Of a DNA stretch of 64,000 nt, positions 12,554 through 23,800 are shown in pieces. The position numbers and the translations under genes were made by a program. How positions within the stretch are numbered: position 1 is the first letter of the stretch; each line of letters opens with the position of its first letter. The stretch comes from Nipponacmea schrenckii (Eukaryota > Mollusca > Gastropoda > Lottiidae), in NCBI GenBank assembly GCA_030562195.1, contig CM060201.1, positions 36,190,067 through 36,254,066 on the forward strand. The letters are read 5' to 3'. The notes under the pieces are model-generated. The model did not search any database. It worked only from the letters and a program-made list of their open reading frames with translations, and was not told the origin of the DNA.

Positions 12554-13819
12554 ATGGCGTCTAGTGACCTCAAACTAGATATTTATAACGATGATCCCAG
12601 ATGGGAAGGTTACAAGTTTTCTAAGCTGCAAGTAAAAAATGATGAAGGAAAGAAAACAAAATGGGGTCGAAAATTGAAGCCGAGACGAAATTTACTGAGA
12701 AAGGAAGGGCAAAGCAATATAGCTTATCGTGGGATTCCCAATAGAAAGATGAGATTTCTGAAAGATTTTTACGTAACTTTATTAGACATGCAATGGCGGT
12801 GGGTAACTCTGACACTATTCGGTGGATTTTTTACATGTTATATCGTTTTTGGAATTGTATATTGGCTCGTCTGCTACATTCATGGCGATTTCCACAACAT
12901 CGGAAACACGAACTGGGTTCCATGCATCGAGAAGGTCACTTCATTCTGGGATTGCTTCTTATTTTCCATTGAAACACAATCTACAGTCGGATACGGAACT
13001 CTGTATCCACAGCCTACGTGTCCGGTTACGATTCCGCTAGTTTATTTACAAATGACTCTGGGCTTTATTGTCGAAACGATCATCCTTGGTTTCATGTTTG
13101 TCAAATTTGCAAGACCAAAGCACCGTCGCCATACTTTGGTATTTTCAAAAAGTGCTTGCATCGCGAAGGAAGACGGCATGGTTAGTTTACAAGTCAGGAT
13201 TGGGGATCTTCGTAGAACTCATTTGATCCAGACCAAGGTTCAAGCTATGTTGGTTAAGAAACACGTGTCGCAAGAACGGCAAATTTATCCATTGTATCAA
13301 CACAAGCTGGACCTGAACGCGAACGGTATGGACAACACCCTATACCTGATGTATCCAGTGGTCGTCCGACACGACATCGACCATAACAGTCCATTATGGG
13401 ATATCAAACCGGAGGAACTTTGTCTGGACAAATTCGAGATCATCTTCATTTTGGAAGGTACCATTGAGTCAACTGGTGAACTCTGTCAAGCTAGAACATC
13501 ATACAGTGCCAAAGAAATCCTTTGGGGACACAGATTTGCCCGTATGGAGGAATATGATGAACGTCACGACATCTGGTGTATGGACTTCGTACGATTTGAC
13601 AATGTAGTTCCCCAACCAACGCCGCGGTGCTCGCCTCGTGAAATGGAAGAATTGTACGGTGGAGCTAATGCTGGAGAGAAGAAGAGTGGTTCAAGATCCA
13701 GCTTAAGAAAAACCAGAACTGGAAGTTATACGTCGCTTGATTCAATGGACTCTGATTTTAGCACAGCGTCGGAAGATAATTCAGAAGTTACCATACAGAC
13801 TACAGCTGACCTTGGGTAA
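12554..13819 (+). CDS. inward-rectifier K+ channel (Kir), intronless, 421 aa
   Basis: A second Kir subunit, divergent from its neighbour and also encoded in one exon. Basic N-terminus to about residue 80; M1 about 83-107; Cys124 and Cys156 for the extracellular disulfide; selectivity filter T-V-G-Y-G at 144-148; M2 about 159-186 with Glu174 at the rectification-controller site; A-R-P-K-H-R PIP2-contact motif; cytoplasmic domain ending near R-F-D-N-V-V; and a Ser/Thr-rich tail of about 65 residues. Position 226 is Gln where Kir2.1 has Glu224 and the neighbouring paralogue has Glu, so polyamine block in the cytoplasmic pore may differ. Start context is AAG-ATG-G. The two proteins share architecture and many motif residues but are clearly diverged, so the duplication is not recent. 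Candidate poly(A) signal AATAAA near 14243. Confidence 0.95.
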   Translation: MASSDLKLDIYNDDPRWEGYKFSKLQVKNDEGKKTKWGRKLKPRRNLLRKEGQSNIAYRGIPNRKMRFLKDFYVTLLDMQWRWVTLTLFGGFFTCYIVFGIVYWLVCYIHGDFHNIGNTNWVPCIEKVTSFWDCFLFSIETQSTVGYGTLYPQPTCPVTIPLVYLQMTLGFIVETIILGFMFVKFARPKHRRHTLVFSKSACIAKEDGMVSLQVRIGDLRRTHLIQTKVQAMLVKKHVSQERQIYPLYQHKLDLNANGMDNTLYLMYPVVVRHDIDHNSPLWDIKPEELCLDKFEIIFILEGTIESTGELCQARTSYSAKEILWGHRFARMEEYDERHDIWCMDFVRFDNVVPQPTPRCSPREMEELYGGANAGEKKSGSRSSLRKTRTGSYTSLDSMDSDFSTASEDNSEVTIQTTADLG

Positions 13820-14770
13820 AATTGTAACTAACACAAAATGGGTAGGATTGAATAGACGAACGATATTCACTGTCGATCCAGCTGTAAATGGGTTCAAATA
13901 ATCAAATGATCATCACATCATCATTCCGGAAAATAATGACCATAAATCTAAAGAGTGAACAAGAAGGGATGTTGGGGGGGGGGGGGGGTGGTTATAAATT
14001 TGGCGGGTACGACGTTATAAACACTTGAGTCTGTGTATAATTTTTCTAGTTGAAATACTCGGAAGAAAGGAATGGAAGTGGTGAATGAAGTATCTACTGC
14101 TGAATGGTGTGTTTATATTCTTTAAACCGACCGACATTTTGAGAAATATTACACGTGCCATCGCCTTCCTGTTAGCATGCATAATTAATTTATCTGTAAA
14201 TATTGAAATGACCAAATGAATATTTATTTTTTGTATATGTAAAATAAACGATAATATTCTGTTTGAAGACTTGTAATAATTTAAAATAAAAGGAATTAAA
14301 TATCTTTAACACGATGTTTCGATAAGAGACCGTGATATGACGAAATCGACCACTGTATTCTTGTCGAAACTTTCTGTTAAAAAAATAAAGTGGTTTTGTG
14401 GAGATATGTCCGCCATTTATGCTATGTGGAACTGAATAAGATAACATCGGCTTTAAAAAAATATCCATCCCTACAATGTCAAGATATTACCTCCTTCGGT
14501 TTATACCTTGACCGTAAGCAACATTAGTTTTTATATGAGACAAGTCTTTCACCTTGACTCCAAGAGCCACATTTCATATATCATTGAAGTTTGTTAAATG
14601 CATTAATGTGATTGGATTGTATGCCAGCAAATAAAGACATTCAAAAGGTCTGTAAAGGGCTAAACTGTTATGTACACAATTTTTCTGTCGAAGGCTCTGA
14701 TTGGCTAAATTCGGTGACGTACAATCCAATCGCTGTATTCTTTGATAAAAAATAGCGATGACCATCGTAA
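13820..14770. other. 3' flank of the plus-strand Kir gene
   Basis: Contains the Kir 3'UTR (AATAAA near 14243), a SINE fragment at about 13868-13900 (CCAGCTGTAAATGGGT, shared with the SINEs at 56161 and 60450) and a G homopolymer of about 15 bases near 13974-13988. No further gene is seen. Confidence 0.6.
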
Positions 14771-15425
14771 TACGCCCACATTTATAATAGCAGCCGATTC
14801 GTACGGGAGGTTGACAAGAGTTATCGGTAAATCAAAGATTTTTTCTGATTTTTAACTAAAGTTCAACCTTGGGTGATTACAAACCTCAAACCAAGTTTCA
14901 TGAAAATCCTCCAAGAAACCAGCTCTCAATCGTATCCACATTAAAATTCAACGCGTTTTCAAGAACAAGGGCAATAACTCAAAAAATTAACAATTTTTGA
15001 TCTGATTCGGTCTGATTTTCAATAGGGTTCGACCTTAAGTTATTACAAACACACCAAGTTTCATTAAAATCCATCAGCTCTCTATTGTGTCCACAATAAA
15101 TAGAACATATTTTCAAGAACAAGGGCAATAAGTCATACAAAATAATTTGGATTAGTTTTATTTTAAATAGGGTTTATCTTTTACTGATTACAAATACACC
15201 ACATTTCATTAAATTCCATCAAGAAACCAACCACCAATCATGTCCATAAAGAATTCAAGAACAAGGGCAATAACTCATATTAAATATTTTTCGATTGGTC
15301 TGACTTTCAATAGGGTTACAACAAATACTCACACAAGTTTCGTCAAAATCCACCAAGAAACCAACTCTCTACGGGTCAACAATTGTGAACAGACATACAG
15401 GGCCGACGACTATATACGCCCACAT
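14771..15425. mobile_element. pearl/HINE-like repeat fragment
   Basis: Starts at the conserved terminus ATACGCCCACAT and contains two to three diverged copies of the family core (ACCAAGTTTCATTAAAATCC, CAAGGGCAATAACTCA). It ends with GGGCCGACGACTATATACG and CCCAC. Same family as the larger copy at 16433-17956. Confidence 0.65.
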
Positions 15426-15432
15426 TAATGTC

Positions 15433-15660
15433 AGTGCTATTATAGAAAGCTGCACCAGTTTGCGCTACCTGGTGGTGATCAGTCGGAAACATCGGACCCA
15501 ATTCCAGTCTTTGAGGGCGATCAAACAACCGTCAAGTCCTCTATAAGAGATGGAATAGCGTCAGTCGTATCGGACTACATGGAGATAGGTGTATTCGCTA
15601 GCCCTTACAGAGCCGATTTGGCGAACGAGTTTGCCGTGCCAACTCTTTCGATCGTTTAGA
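15433..15660 (+). other. GC-richer open stretch, 76 codons, no recognised homology
   Basis: Unlike its surroundings, this block is close to balanced in base composition and stays open to a TAG at 15658-15660. The frame has no ATG near its start and includes the words D-P-I-P-V-F-E-G-D and F-A-S-P-Y-R-A-D-L. It may be a fragment of a mobile-element protein or a chance frame. It follows directly on a pearl-like element end. No function is proposed. Confidence 0.25.
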
Positions 15661-15973
15661 CTTGTGTCAACTTATCTACAAAGCTGTACGTAGACAAAAA
15701 AGGGACTGGGTGATAAGAGGCTAATCTAACACTTGAGCCGTTCGGAATTTTCCGTAAAGTGCTTTAACATAACTTTCACGGTTTTCAATGGAAACTCTCT
15801 TTTCTAATATTATTGTACAACTAACGCTAGGAGTAAAGGGAAATAACCTGTTATTATAATTAGACCCCAGTAATTAACTGAGTACACCTATAGTTAATTT
15901 CCTATATCAGCTAATCCACAAATCAAAATACAAATTTGAATTTTTTACTTTTATTTTTTTTACAATCAGTAAT

Positions 15974-18900
15974 TTAGATGATACCAATCTGAAAGATAAA
16001 AAAACAGTTTATTTGACTATTAATTAGTTAGAAGGTGATATGAAAGAAAATATGAAATGGAGTTTAAAGCTGCACCTTAAGGGCTGATGAAGATGGGCAA
16101 GCTATGCAGTATGCAATTAGGGAAATTTTGTCAGGACAGCGGCTTAAGGCTTTATTTTGCAACATCCAACTATCTAGGTATCTTTAACATGCACAGCCTG
16201 TAGCACACTAGGACACTAGATGCTCTTTCCAGCTTATTACCTCCGAAAACCCTGTCCATTTCATTAAGGTCTCTCACACCACACCAGTTGGGTATAGTTA
16301 TAAATATGAATAGCAGTCATAAGTTTTTAAAAGCAACTCTCATACAACCAAGTTGTGAGTTGCTCATGACCACTTTCATTTTTCTCAGCCATACCCGATT
16401 ATCACTATGGTGTGAGAACAATGAAGATAGCTTGCCAGGCAAGGTAACATACGCCCACTGGCAGCATTGAATTTGAAAAATAAATTGAGCTAAATGGATA
16501 TTGAAGTCAAGGGCAAAAACTCAAAAACTGTTTATGGAAAATCGTCAAATTGAAACTTGACCACCATCTTATCTATTTCAATACTCATACCAAGTTCATC
16601 AAATCTATCAAAAAATTGTAGCTTATTTTGCACCCACAAATATTTTTGACGCAATATTACTAAGTCAAGGACAATAAATCAAAAACCATTCATTAAAAAA
16701 GTCGGAAATTCAAATTGACTAATGTCTTATCTATTCTGATGCTTACACCAAGTTCCATCAAAATCTTTTGAAAATTAAAGCTTCTTATTGAAACCACAAT
16801 AGAATCTTGAGCAATTTCACGAAGTCAAGGGCAATTAACTCAAAACAGTTCATTGAAAAATCTTCAAATTCGGAGTTGACCGCCGTCTTATCAATTCAAT
16901 TGCTCATACCAAGTTTCATTAAAATCCATAGAAAATTGTAGCTTCTTTTGTGTCTACAACAAATATAGAGGCAGGGGCAATAACTCAAAAACTGTTTATC
17001 TAAAAATTGTCCAAATCGAACTTAACTGCCGTCTTATCAATACCAATGCTCATACCAAGTTTCATTAAAATCCATATAAAATTGTAGCTTCTATGTGTCT
17101 ACAACTAATGTTGACGGACCGAGACCGACGGACAGGGGCAACGACAATATACGTCCAGATATTCACGTGGGCGTATAAAAATCTGTTCTTTCGATAATTT
17201 CCATACATGCATACCAAGTTTCATGTAAAAAGTATCTTGGATACAACCCAAATTTGACGTGTTTTTACTAAGTCAAGGGCAATAACTCAAAATCCGTTCA
17301 TTCCATATTTCCATTATCGAACTTGACTGAGATCTGATCAATACATGTATACCAAGTTTCATTAAGATCGGATAAAAACTGTAGCCTCTATCGTGGATAC
17401 AAACCAAATTTGGCGCGTTTATACTAAGTCAAGGGCAATAACTCAAAATCCGTTCATTGAATAATTTCCATTTTTGAACTTGACTGAGATATCACTATAT
17501 ACATGTATACCAAGTTTCATTAAGAGCAGATAAAAACTGTAGCCTCTATTGTGGATACAACTCAAATTTGACGCGTTTTTACTAAGTCAAGGGCAATAAC
17601 TCAAAATCCGTTCATTCGATAATTTCCATTTTCGAACTTGACCGAGATATCATCAATATATACATGTATGCCAAGTTTTATTAAGATCGGATAAAAACTG
17701 TAGCCTCTATTGTGGATACAACTCAAATTTGACGCGTTTTTACTAAGTCAAGTGCAATAACTCAAAATCCGTTCATTCGTTAAATTCCATTTTCGAACTT
17801 GACCGAGATATCCTTAATATATACATGTATACCAAGTTTCATTAAGATCGGATAAAACTGTAGCCTCTATCGTGGATACAACAAATGTGGACGGACCGAC
17901 GGACGGACGGACAGGGGCGACGGCAATATACGTCCACATTTCCATGTGGGCGTATAAAAACGCCAATACAGTCAGAAAAGTTTTCAAAAATAGTTCCCCA
18001 GAGTTCTTGCTAAAAAAGAACATTGTTCACAAATTTTATCAGTTGAATACTTGACTAACTGAAGACCATGTATAATTTTACTTATATCCGTACAAATATA
18101 AAATATACTCTACAGATCTTACCTTACTGGCTATCTCTAAACCATCGTAATCTGAGGGCAGACGGACGTACGCCTTTTTCTCACCGTCAGGTCTGAAAGC
18201 AAAAAACATACTTCACATTAGAGACAGGATAAAAAATTTGAAATTGCAATTGTCTCACATGGTTTCAAAAATTTGATCAATTAATTGATTAATTTTAATA
18301 GAGGAGTAATCTTAGGGAATTGTAAAGATTTTGTCTACATTTTATGTTTATCAGGAAAACGGAGAGAATCAATTTACACCAATTGCAGGTTTTATAACGG
18401 CACTGATGAAAAGATTAATACAAGCAGATTAAAAGTAATATCATCACACATTTAGTTAAAGTAGAATTACATGAACCACAATTGTCTGATTTAAAATAAG
18501 ACAATTATAAATTGATCCAATCAGTGTCCCTGATATGCATGCCCACCAACCAAAAATCTGGGTATTTTATTTCAGTCTTAAATGTAGGTCATTTGATATT
18601 AATATTTTAGTAAGGAGACAGTATTTATAATAAATGTATTTATCAGCATTTGAGAGATCTATATATAATTATATAAGGTTTCTTTAGCTTGTTGATATAT
18701 CATAGTACCGTTACATCCAAAAATATTGTATACATAATAGAAATAACAGATCCGAACCAAATTTGAGTCCATTAAATTACAACACCAGACTAAGTCAGTC
18801 GAATAATGTAAAAGGTCATGATATTTTCTGGTAAAGAAAAGGTTTTTGACAATATCTCATAATTATTCTTGTGTCCGGATTCTGATACCTAAGTCAGACG

Positions 18901-20685
18901 TGTTCTTGTATGAGTACCAGTATGAACTGTGATATACAGTTATCTCCCTTACCTGATTAAGGTGTTAATTTTAGCCACTTCAATAGAATAAAGAGCTTTA
19001 ACTGCATTACTAATAGTATATTTATTGGCGCGTCGGTCCACGATAAATACCAACGTATTATTATCTTCTATTTTCTTCATGGCAGTTTCGGTTGTTAGAG
19101 GATATTTTACTATCTTGTATTTGTCTAGACTGAAACAGAAAATTGGCAAATGGAAGGAAATTTAAAACAAGGTATTTTGGGACAAATTGAGTAAGAATAA
19201 ACATTAAATTTTTTATTGATGCTACCATTAGCTGAAGATAAAGGTCTATGACTATTGCCTGAGCAAAGTAGAAAGTAATTCTTTTTAATTGTGTTTTATG
19301 AGAGTTGGAATAGTAGCCTCAAATAGTACTAGTATATTTATATAACTTTGCTCAGGCAATTATTATTGGTGATGTTCTCAATATACAGTAAAACATTATG
19401 ATACATCAAAGAACAATAGATAGATAGTTGATAATCTATAATTTACTACACATATCATCTATACACATAACTAACAGTCACTCAACTTCAGATGAAATTG
19501 TTCCCTTAACAAGTTATGTTTATAGAATAGATTATAGGATACTATTGAGAGGCTATCTATAAATAAACAGCACTCAAAACACATGAAGAGCTACTATTCT
19601 ATATAACCACACTGCATATCCCTTATATTGCAACACATTTCGAATAAAAGGCCTTGTATTGCCCCAAACTTGGCACTGTTCAGCAATATTGATGTCTCAT
19701 TACAAGCTATTATATATAAAACTATTTACCCTTTCTTAGTGGTCAAACTTCTGACGTATTTAGGGGCTCTTGGTAATTTCATAGTTTTAGGTCTCTTAAA
19801 AGAAGGAGTTGTTCGAACTTTTCGGATTCTCTTGTTGTGAACGCCTTTAAGAGCTGCCTTTTTAGCATTCAGTGCCTTTTGTCTGGCATTTAATGGTTTT
19901 CCAGCTTTAGTTTTGACTGGTTTCAAGTTGGCATCTTTAGCCTTTTTGACTGGCTTTTTTTCCGCAGGTTTTTTCTTGTCAGCTGGTTTCTTATCTGCTG
20001 GCTTTTTGTCTGCTGGTTTTTTGTCCTTTTTAGGCTCCTCAGCCTTAGGGGCACCTGTTAAATAGGAGTATTAAGGTATGAAATACAGTAAAAGGCATGA
20101 TTATTTATGGCATGTAATTTAATTCCAGCAAGCTTAGAATGCTATAAACTGTAGTATCGTAAGTGACATGAAAAACACGGGAGAAAGATCTCACTGGGCC
20201 TGTGGGGTCTTTTGAAAAGGCAGTAATTGAATGACATAACAGGTGCTAGAACTTACAATTAGGCCTAGTTGAAGGCAATAGTGAGAAAGTATGATGGGGA
20301 CAAATAAGGGCTAGATCTAGGCGAGTTATCAAAATCAAATGCATAATTAAAAGTCCTACTCTTCTCCACCAACCCGGCCTACGTTAAAACGATGAGATAT
20401 ATTACTTCATAAGTAGACTGTAAATTTAGTGGCCTTAATTGAGGAAAATTTAATTGAAAATTTGTTGTCATAATGTCAGTTCAAAAAGCATGCGGATAAA
20501 CAGAACGATGCAAAGTAGATATTTCTATTATTTTCGTGAATCGCGGTGATGATTTTGGTTCCGATTCATAGAAAGGGGACGTTGAAATGCATATGAAACA
20601 AAGATAACGTTTTTCAAAGGAAAGAACATGGGTGTATTTGTAATTTTCTAGACATACTCGCTGCTGGCTTCTTCTTGGCAGGCAT
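15974..20685 (-). CDS. 60S ribosomal protein L23a (uL23), five exons, 204 aa
   Basis: Component of the large ribosomal subunit that binds 28S rRNA near the exit tunnel. Coding exons in transcript order: 20685-20658 (M-P-A-K-K-K-P-A-A), 20054-19730, 19129-18953, 18192-18123 and a 15-nt terminal segment 15988-15974 encoding I-G-I-I-stop. All phases agree: A|GT, GG|T, AG|A, AAG|ATT. Exon 2 holds a Lys-rich tail with K-K-P-A-D repeats followed by the L23a-specific A-L-K-G-V-H block. Exon 3 holds [20 protein letters not shown]. Exon 4 holds [11 protein letters not shown]. The protein is longer than human L23a (156 aa) because of the basic N-terminal tail. The last exon is preceded by a strong polypyrimidine tract and followed by AATAAA. 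Intron 4 (2.1 kb) carries repeats. Nucleolar import, then cytosol. Confidence 0.95.
16062..16235 (-). mobile_element. SINE-like dispersed repeat, minus orientation
   Basis: Read on the minus strand it carries the family words CACACTAGGA..., GCTGTGCATGTTAAAGAT, GTCCTGACAAAATTTCCCT and CAGCCCTTAAGGTGCAGC. Other copies are at 23123-23320, 26523-26648, 33797-33967, 53485-53640 and 54063-54185. Lies in RPL23A intron 4. Confidence 0.6.
16433..17956 (+). mobile_element. pearl/HINE-like element with about nine core repeats
   Basis: Bounded by short inverted termini: ATACGCCCAC at about 16450 and GTGGGCGTAT at about 17947. Inside is a tandem core with a period of about 158 bp (each copy containing GGGCAATAACTCAAAA and ACCAAGTTTCATTAA), with the right-hand copies nearly identical and the left ones diverged. 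It ends in an ACGG-rich tract (GGACCGACGGACGGACGG) and AGGGGCGACGGCAATATACG. This organisation matches pearl elements described in oysters; the family assignment is from memory of that layout, not a search. Located in RPL23A intron 4. Confidence 0.7.
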
Positions 20686-20834
20686 GTTGACGATAAAGGA
20701 AGATGAAGGGTTTACTTCTTCCGGTCCACGGAGTTTTTATTCAATGCGCATGAGTACAAAAAATAAATGTCTTATTTCCGGTGTACTGTGGATTAATTGA
20801 CCTAAACACAAACTAAGTTTAATAACTATTTACC
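20686..20834. promoter_or_regulatory. bidirectional promoter between RPL23A and CLPP
   Basis: Only 149 bp separate the RPL23A start codon (minus) from the inferred CLPP start codon (plus). The interval contains two ETS-type motifs (ACCGGAAG and ACCGGAAAT on the minus strand) and TTATTCAATGCGCATGA, which contains an NRF1-like half site. A pyrimidine-rich run upstream of the RPL23A ATG (CCCTTCATCTTCCTTT) could be a 5'TOP tract. A single shared core promoter is inferred. Confidence 0.6.
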
Positions 20835-23800
20835 ATGAATGTCTTCAACAAATTGGTCAGTGTCATCCTCCAGGTTTCCATTAAATGTGAACCTTGTTAA
20901 GAAAATTGGATTATGCCACAAGTTAGAATAGAGACAACTCTAAAAACGATTGACAACTCGTATATAGGCCTAATAAGTAAACACTGAACAAAAATACTGA
21001 ACAATACATTGTCATTATATACTATACCTGGAGTCCCCCAAAGGTTCAGCTTAAATTTACCCCATAGCCCTATCATGAGCCTGTCATAATATTATGCATC
21101 ATGGCCTAACCACTCCTAATATTGTCCAATCGAAATTGGCCCTAGAAAATTTCTAGGAAATCTCAGCCAATCAAATCAAATCACACTTTGTTCTCATTTC
21201 TATGCCCACAAAACAAGTTTAGCCACCCCTCAAAAGTTGAATACAGGTTGATAAGACCATGTCAAAACAAATTGTAGTGGGCTTAGTTTAAAGGGATACT
21301 GTGTCTTAGTATGAGCAGAACCCCTTAAAATCTTGAAAACGTGCAAAACTAAGTCAATTTTAAAAAACGTTTAATTAAATGGTTAAGCGTTTTTCAAAAA
21401 TTACTTATTTTTGCGTAATTAAACGCATCATTATGCAAAATTACTAAATTATTAAAATCTAAGACCTATAACCTCTTTGATTAAGATTAATAAGACCATG
21501 TAAAACCCTGTATTTGGGAAACAATGTTATATTATGTATCCAAAGATAATAAGAGATTAACATTTGTTAATTTGATAATACAATTATATTTTACAGAGTA
21601 CGAAGTCCTGTATACTTTCCACTATCAAAAAATATCTTCACAAATCAGCAGGAAGGAATTTTATGTCCAGACCACCTTCTAATGTAACTAAATCCACCTC
21701 CCTTCAATTCAACAATTATGGTCACCAGGGTTATGGAGAAACCATATTTTCAAAACTTTTACAAGAAAGAGTGATATGTGTAATGCAGCCTGTATGTATT
21801 TATTTTTATTAAATGAAATTAGCCCTGAGCAAAGTAAAACAATTTTTGAATATTTTCCATCATTTTTAAAGATGGGTTGCCTCATTAATTAGAGCCAAAG
21901 TAAGCTTACTAATTGATTAATTGGGGTTTCTAATGAATAATCCATGTATTCTCAAGTTCAAAAGACCTATGTGGACGTAGAAATGCTTGTGGAATCCATT
22001 TGACACTGATCTGCTTTGAAATGCTAAATTTAGACTCCATGTTTGTTCACGTGACCAAATGACGTCATATGAATGAAGGTGTATAAGAATTGATTTTGTA
22101 TTTTATTATTAGTGAGTTAAAACTTATTTAAATTAATTCATAATGTTTTTACAAAATGATATTTAAATGTTTTATTGCCTTTTGCTAGAGATAATAAATC
22201 AAATACCAAAATGCCATTGTTGTTGTGGAAAATATTAAGGAATGTGGGCAATAACAACAGCGTCCGTTTACGTCATGATTTATGTATCGAATTGACAGAC
22301 TGGATGATCAATAAAAAGATCAACGACATTTGAGACTTGACGTACATACCTATGTTAGTACCCTACCGTGGGAATTCTGGTCATAATTAGCCTAATTACG
22401 AGTTAATTAATGAAATTGTTAAAGGGGCCCAGGCTTTATTTGTTTCGGACAATCATCCGACAGCCTCAAACACATGAAATCTTTTGCTTAGCTAATCAGA
22501 AATAGTCCACAGAGCTTACCTTTGAAATTTGAGTCTTCAAATTCATGTGTAACCATAATTATCCGTGTTTGAAAAATCAAAACGTCTTAAGAAATTACGA
22601 ACGTCCCGCCATATTGGAAAACGGTTCGTCTTGATACTCAAAGAGTTATCCTTCCCGTAGGGCAATAGTGGTCATCTTTATAAATAGACTACAACGCATT
22701 TTCAATTGTAGACTTTGTCAACAGGACACACAATTTTCAGACTGACTGGAGACCAGGCGCGTACAGCACTGAAAAAAAATGAAAAGTGAAATTTTTTGTT
22801 TGAGGTATATTTCAAGGTATTTTGCGATTTTCTTAGAGCTTGAGTATTTCTGAGGACTCTTTAAATGTAACAAAGGCCCAAAACGACCCCTAAAAATCAA
22901 GCCTGGGCCCCTTTAACAACAGTTTAAATGGTTCTGTTTTTTCCCCCTAGATTGGTGATCTCATGGCTAATGAGATTATAGGTCAGTTGTTATATTTACA
23001 ATCAGAAAGTGGAGAAAAACCAATTCATATGTATATTAACAGCCCTGGTAGGTGTTATATGTCTTACATTACATCACTATCGACACAGTGTCTTACATTA
23101 CATCACTATCGACACAGTGTCTTGTAGTCGTTATGGGACAATAAACCGAGGCCCCGTGTGCTACAAGCTATGCACGTTAAAGATCACTTAACACCTGGAA
23201 ATCGCAAAAACAGTATGGTAGGCTAATGGTGCTTTCTTGGCAAAATTTTCCTCATTGCATACTGCATAACGCTGCCAATATTCATTAGCCCATAAGGTGC
23301 AGAGAGTAGGCTGTAAAACTCAAGTATGATATTGTTCATATTTTTAGGTGGTTCAGTATAATATTGTTTATATTATAAGGTGGTTCAGTATGATATTGTT
23401 TATATTATAAGGTGGTTCAGTATGATATTGTTTATATTATGAGGTGGTTCAGTATAATATTGTTTATATTATGAGGTGGTTCAGTATGATATTGTTTATA
23501 TTATAAGGTGGTTCAGTATGATATTGTTTATATTATGAGGTGGTTCAGTATAATATTGTTTATATTATGAGGTGGTTCAGTATGATATTGTTTATATTAT
23601 TAGGTGGTTCAGTATAATATTGTTTATATTATTAGGTGGTTTAGTATGATATTGTTTATATTATTAGGTGGTTCAGTATAATATTGTTTATATTATGAGG
23701 TGGTTCAGTATAATATTGTTAATATAATTAGGTGGTTCAGTATGATATTGTTTATATTATGAGGTGGTTCAGTATAATATTGTTTATATAATTAGGTGGT

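Noticed and set aside
19255..19359. 14-bp inverted repeat TTGCCTGAGCAAAG in RPL23A intron 2 as a MITE
   Set aside because: Arms are short, no target duplication was seen, and only one weak partial relative (near 21830) was noticed.
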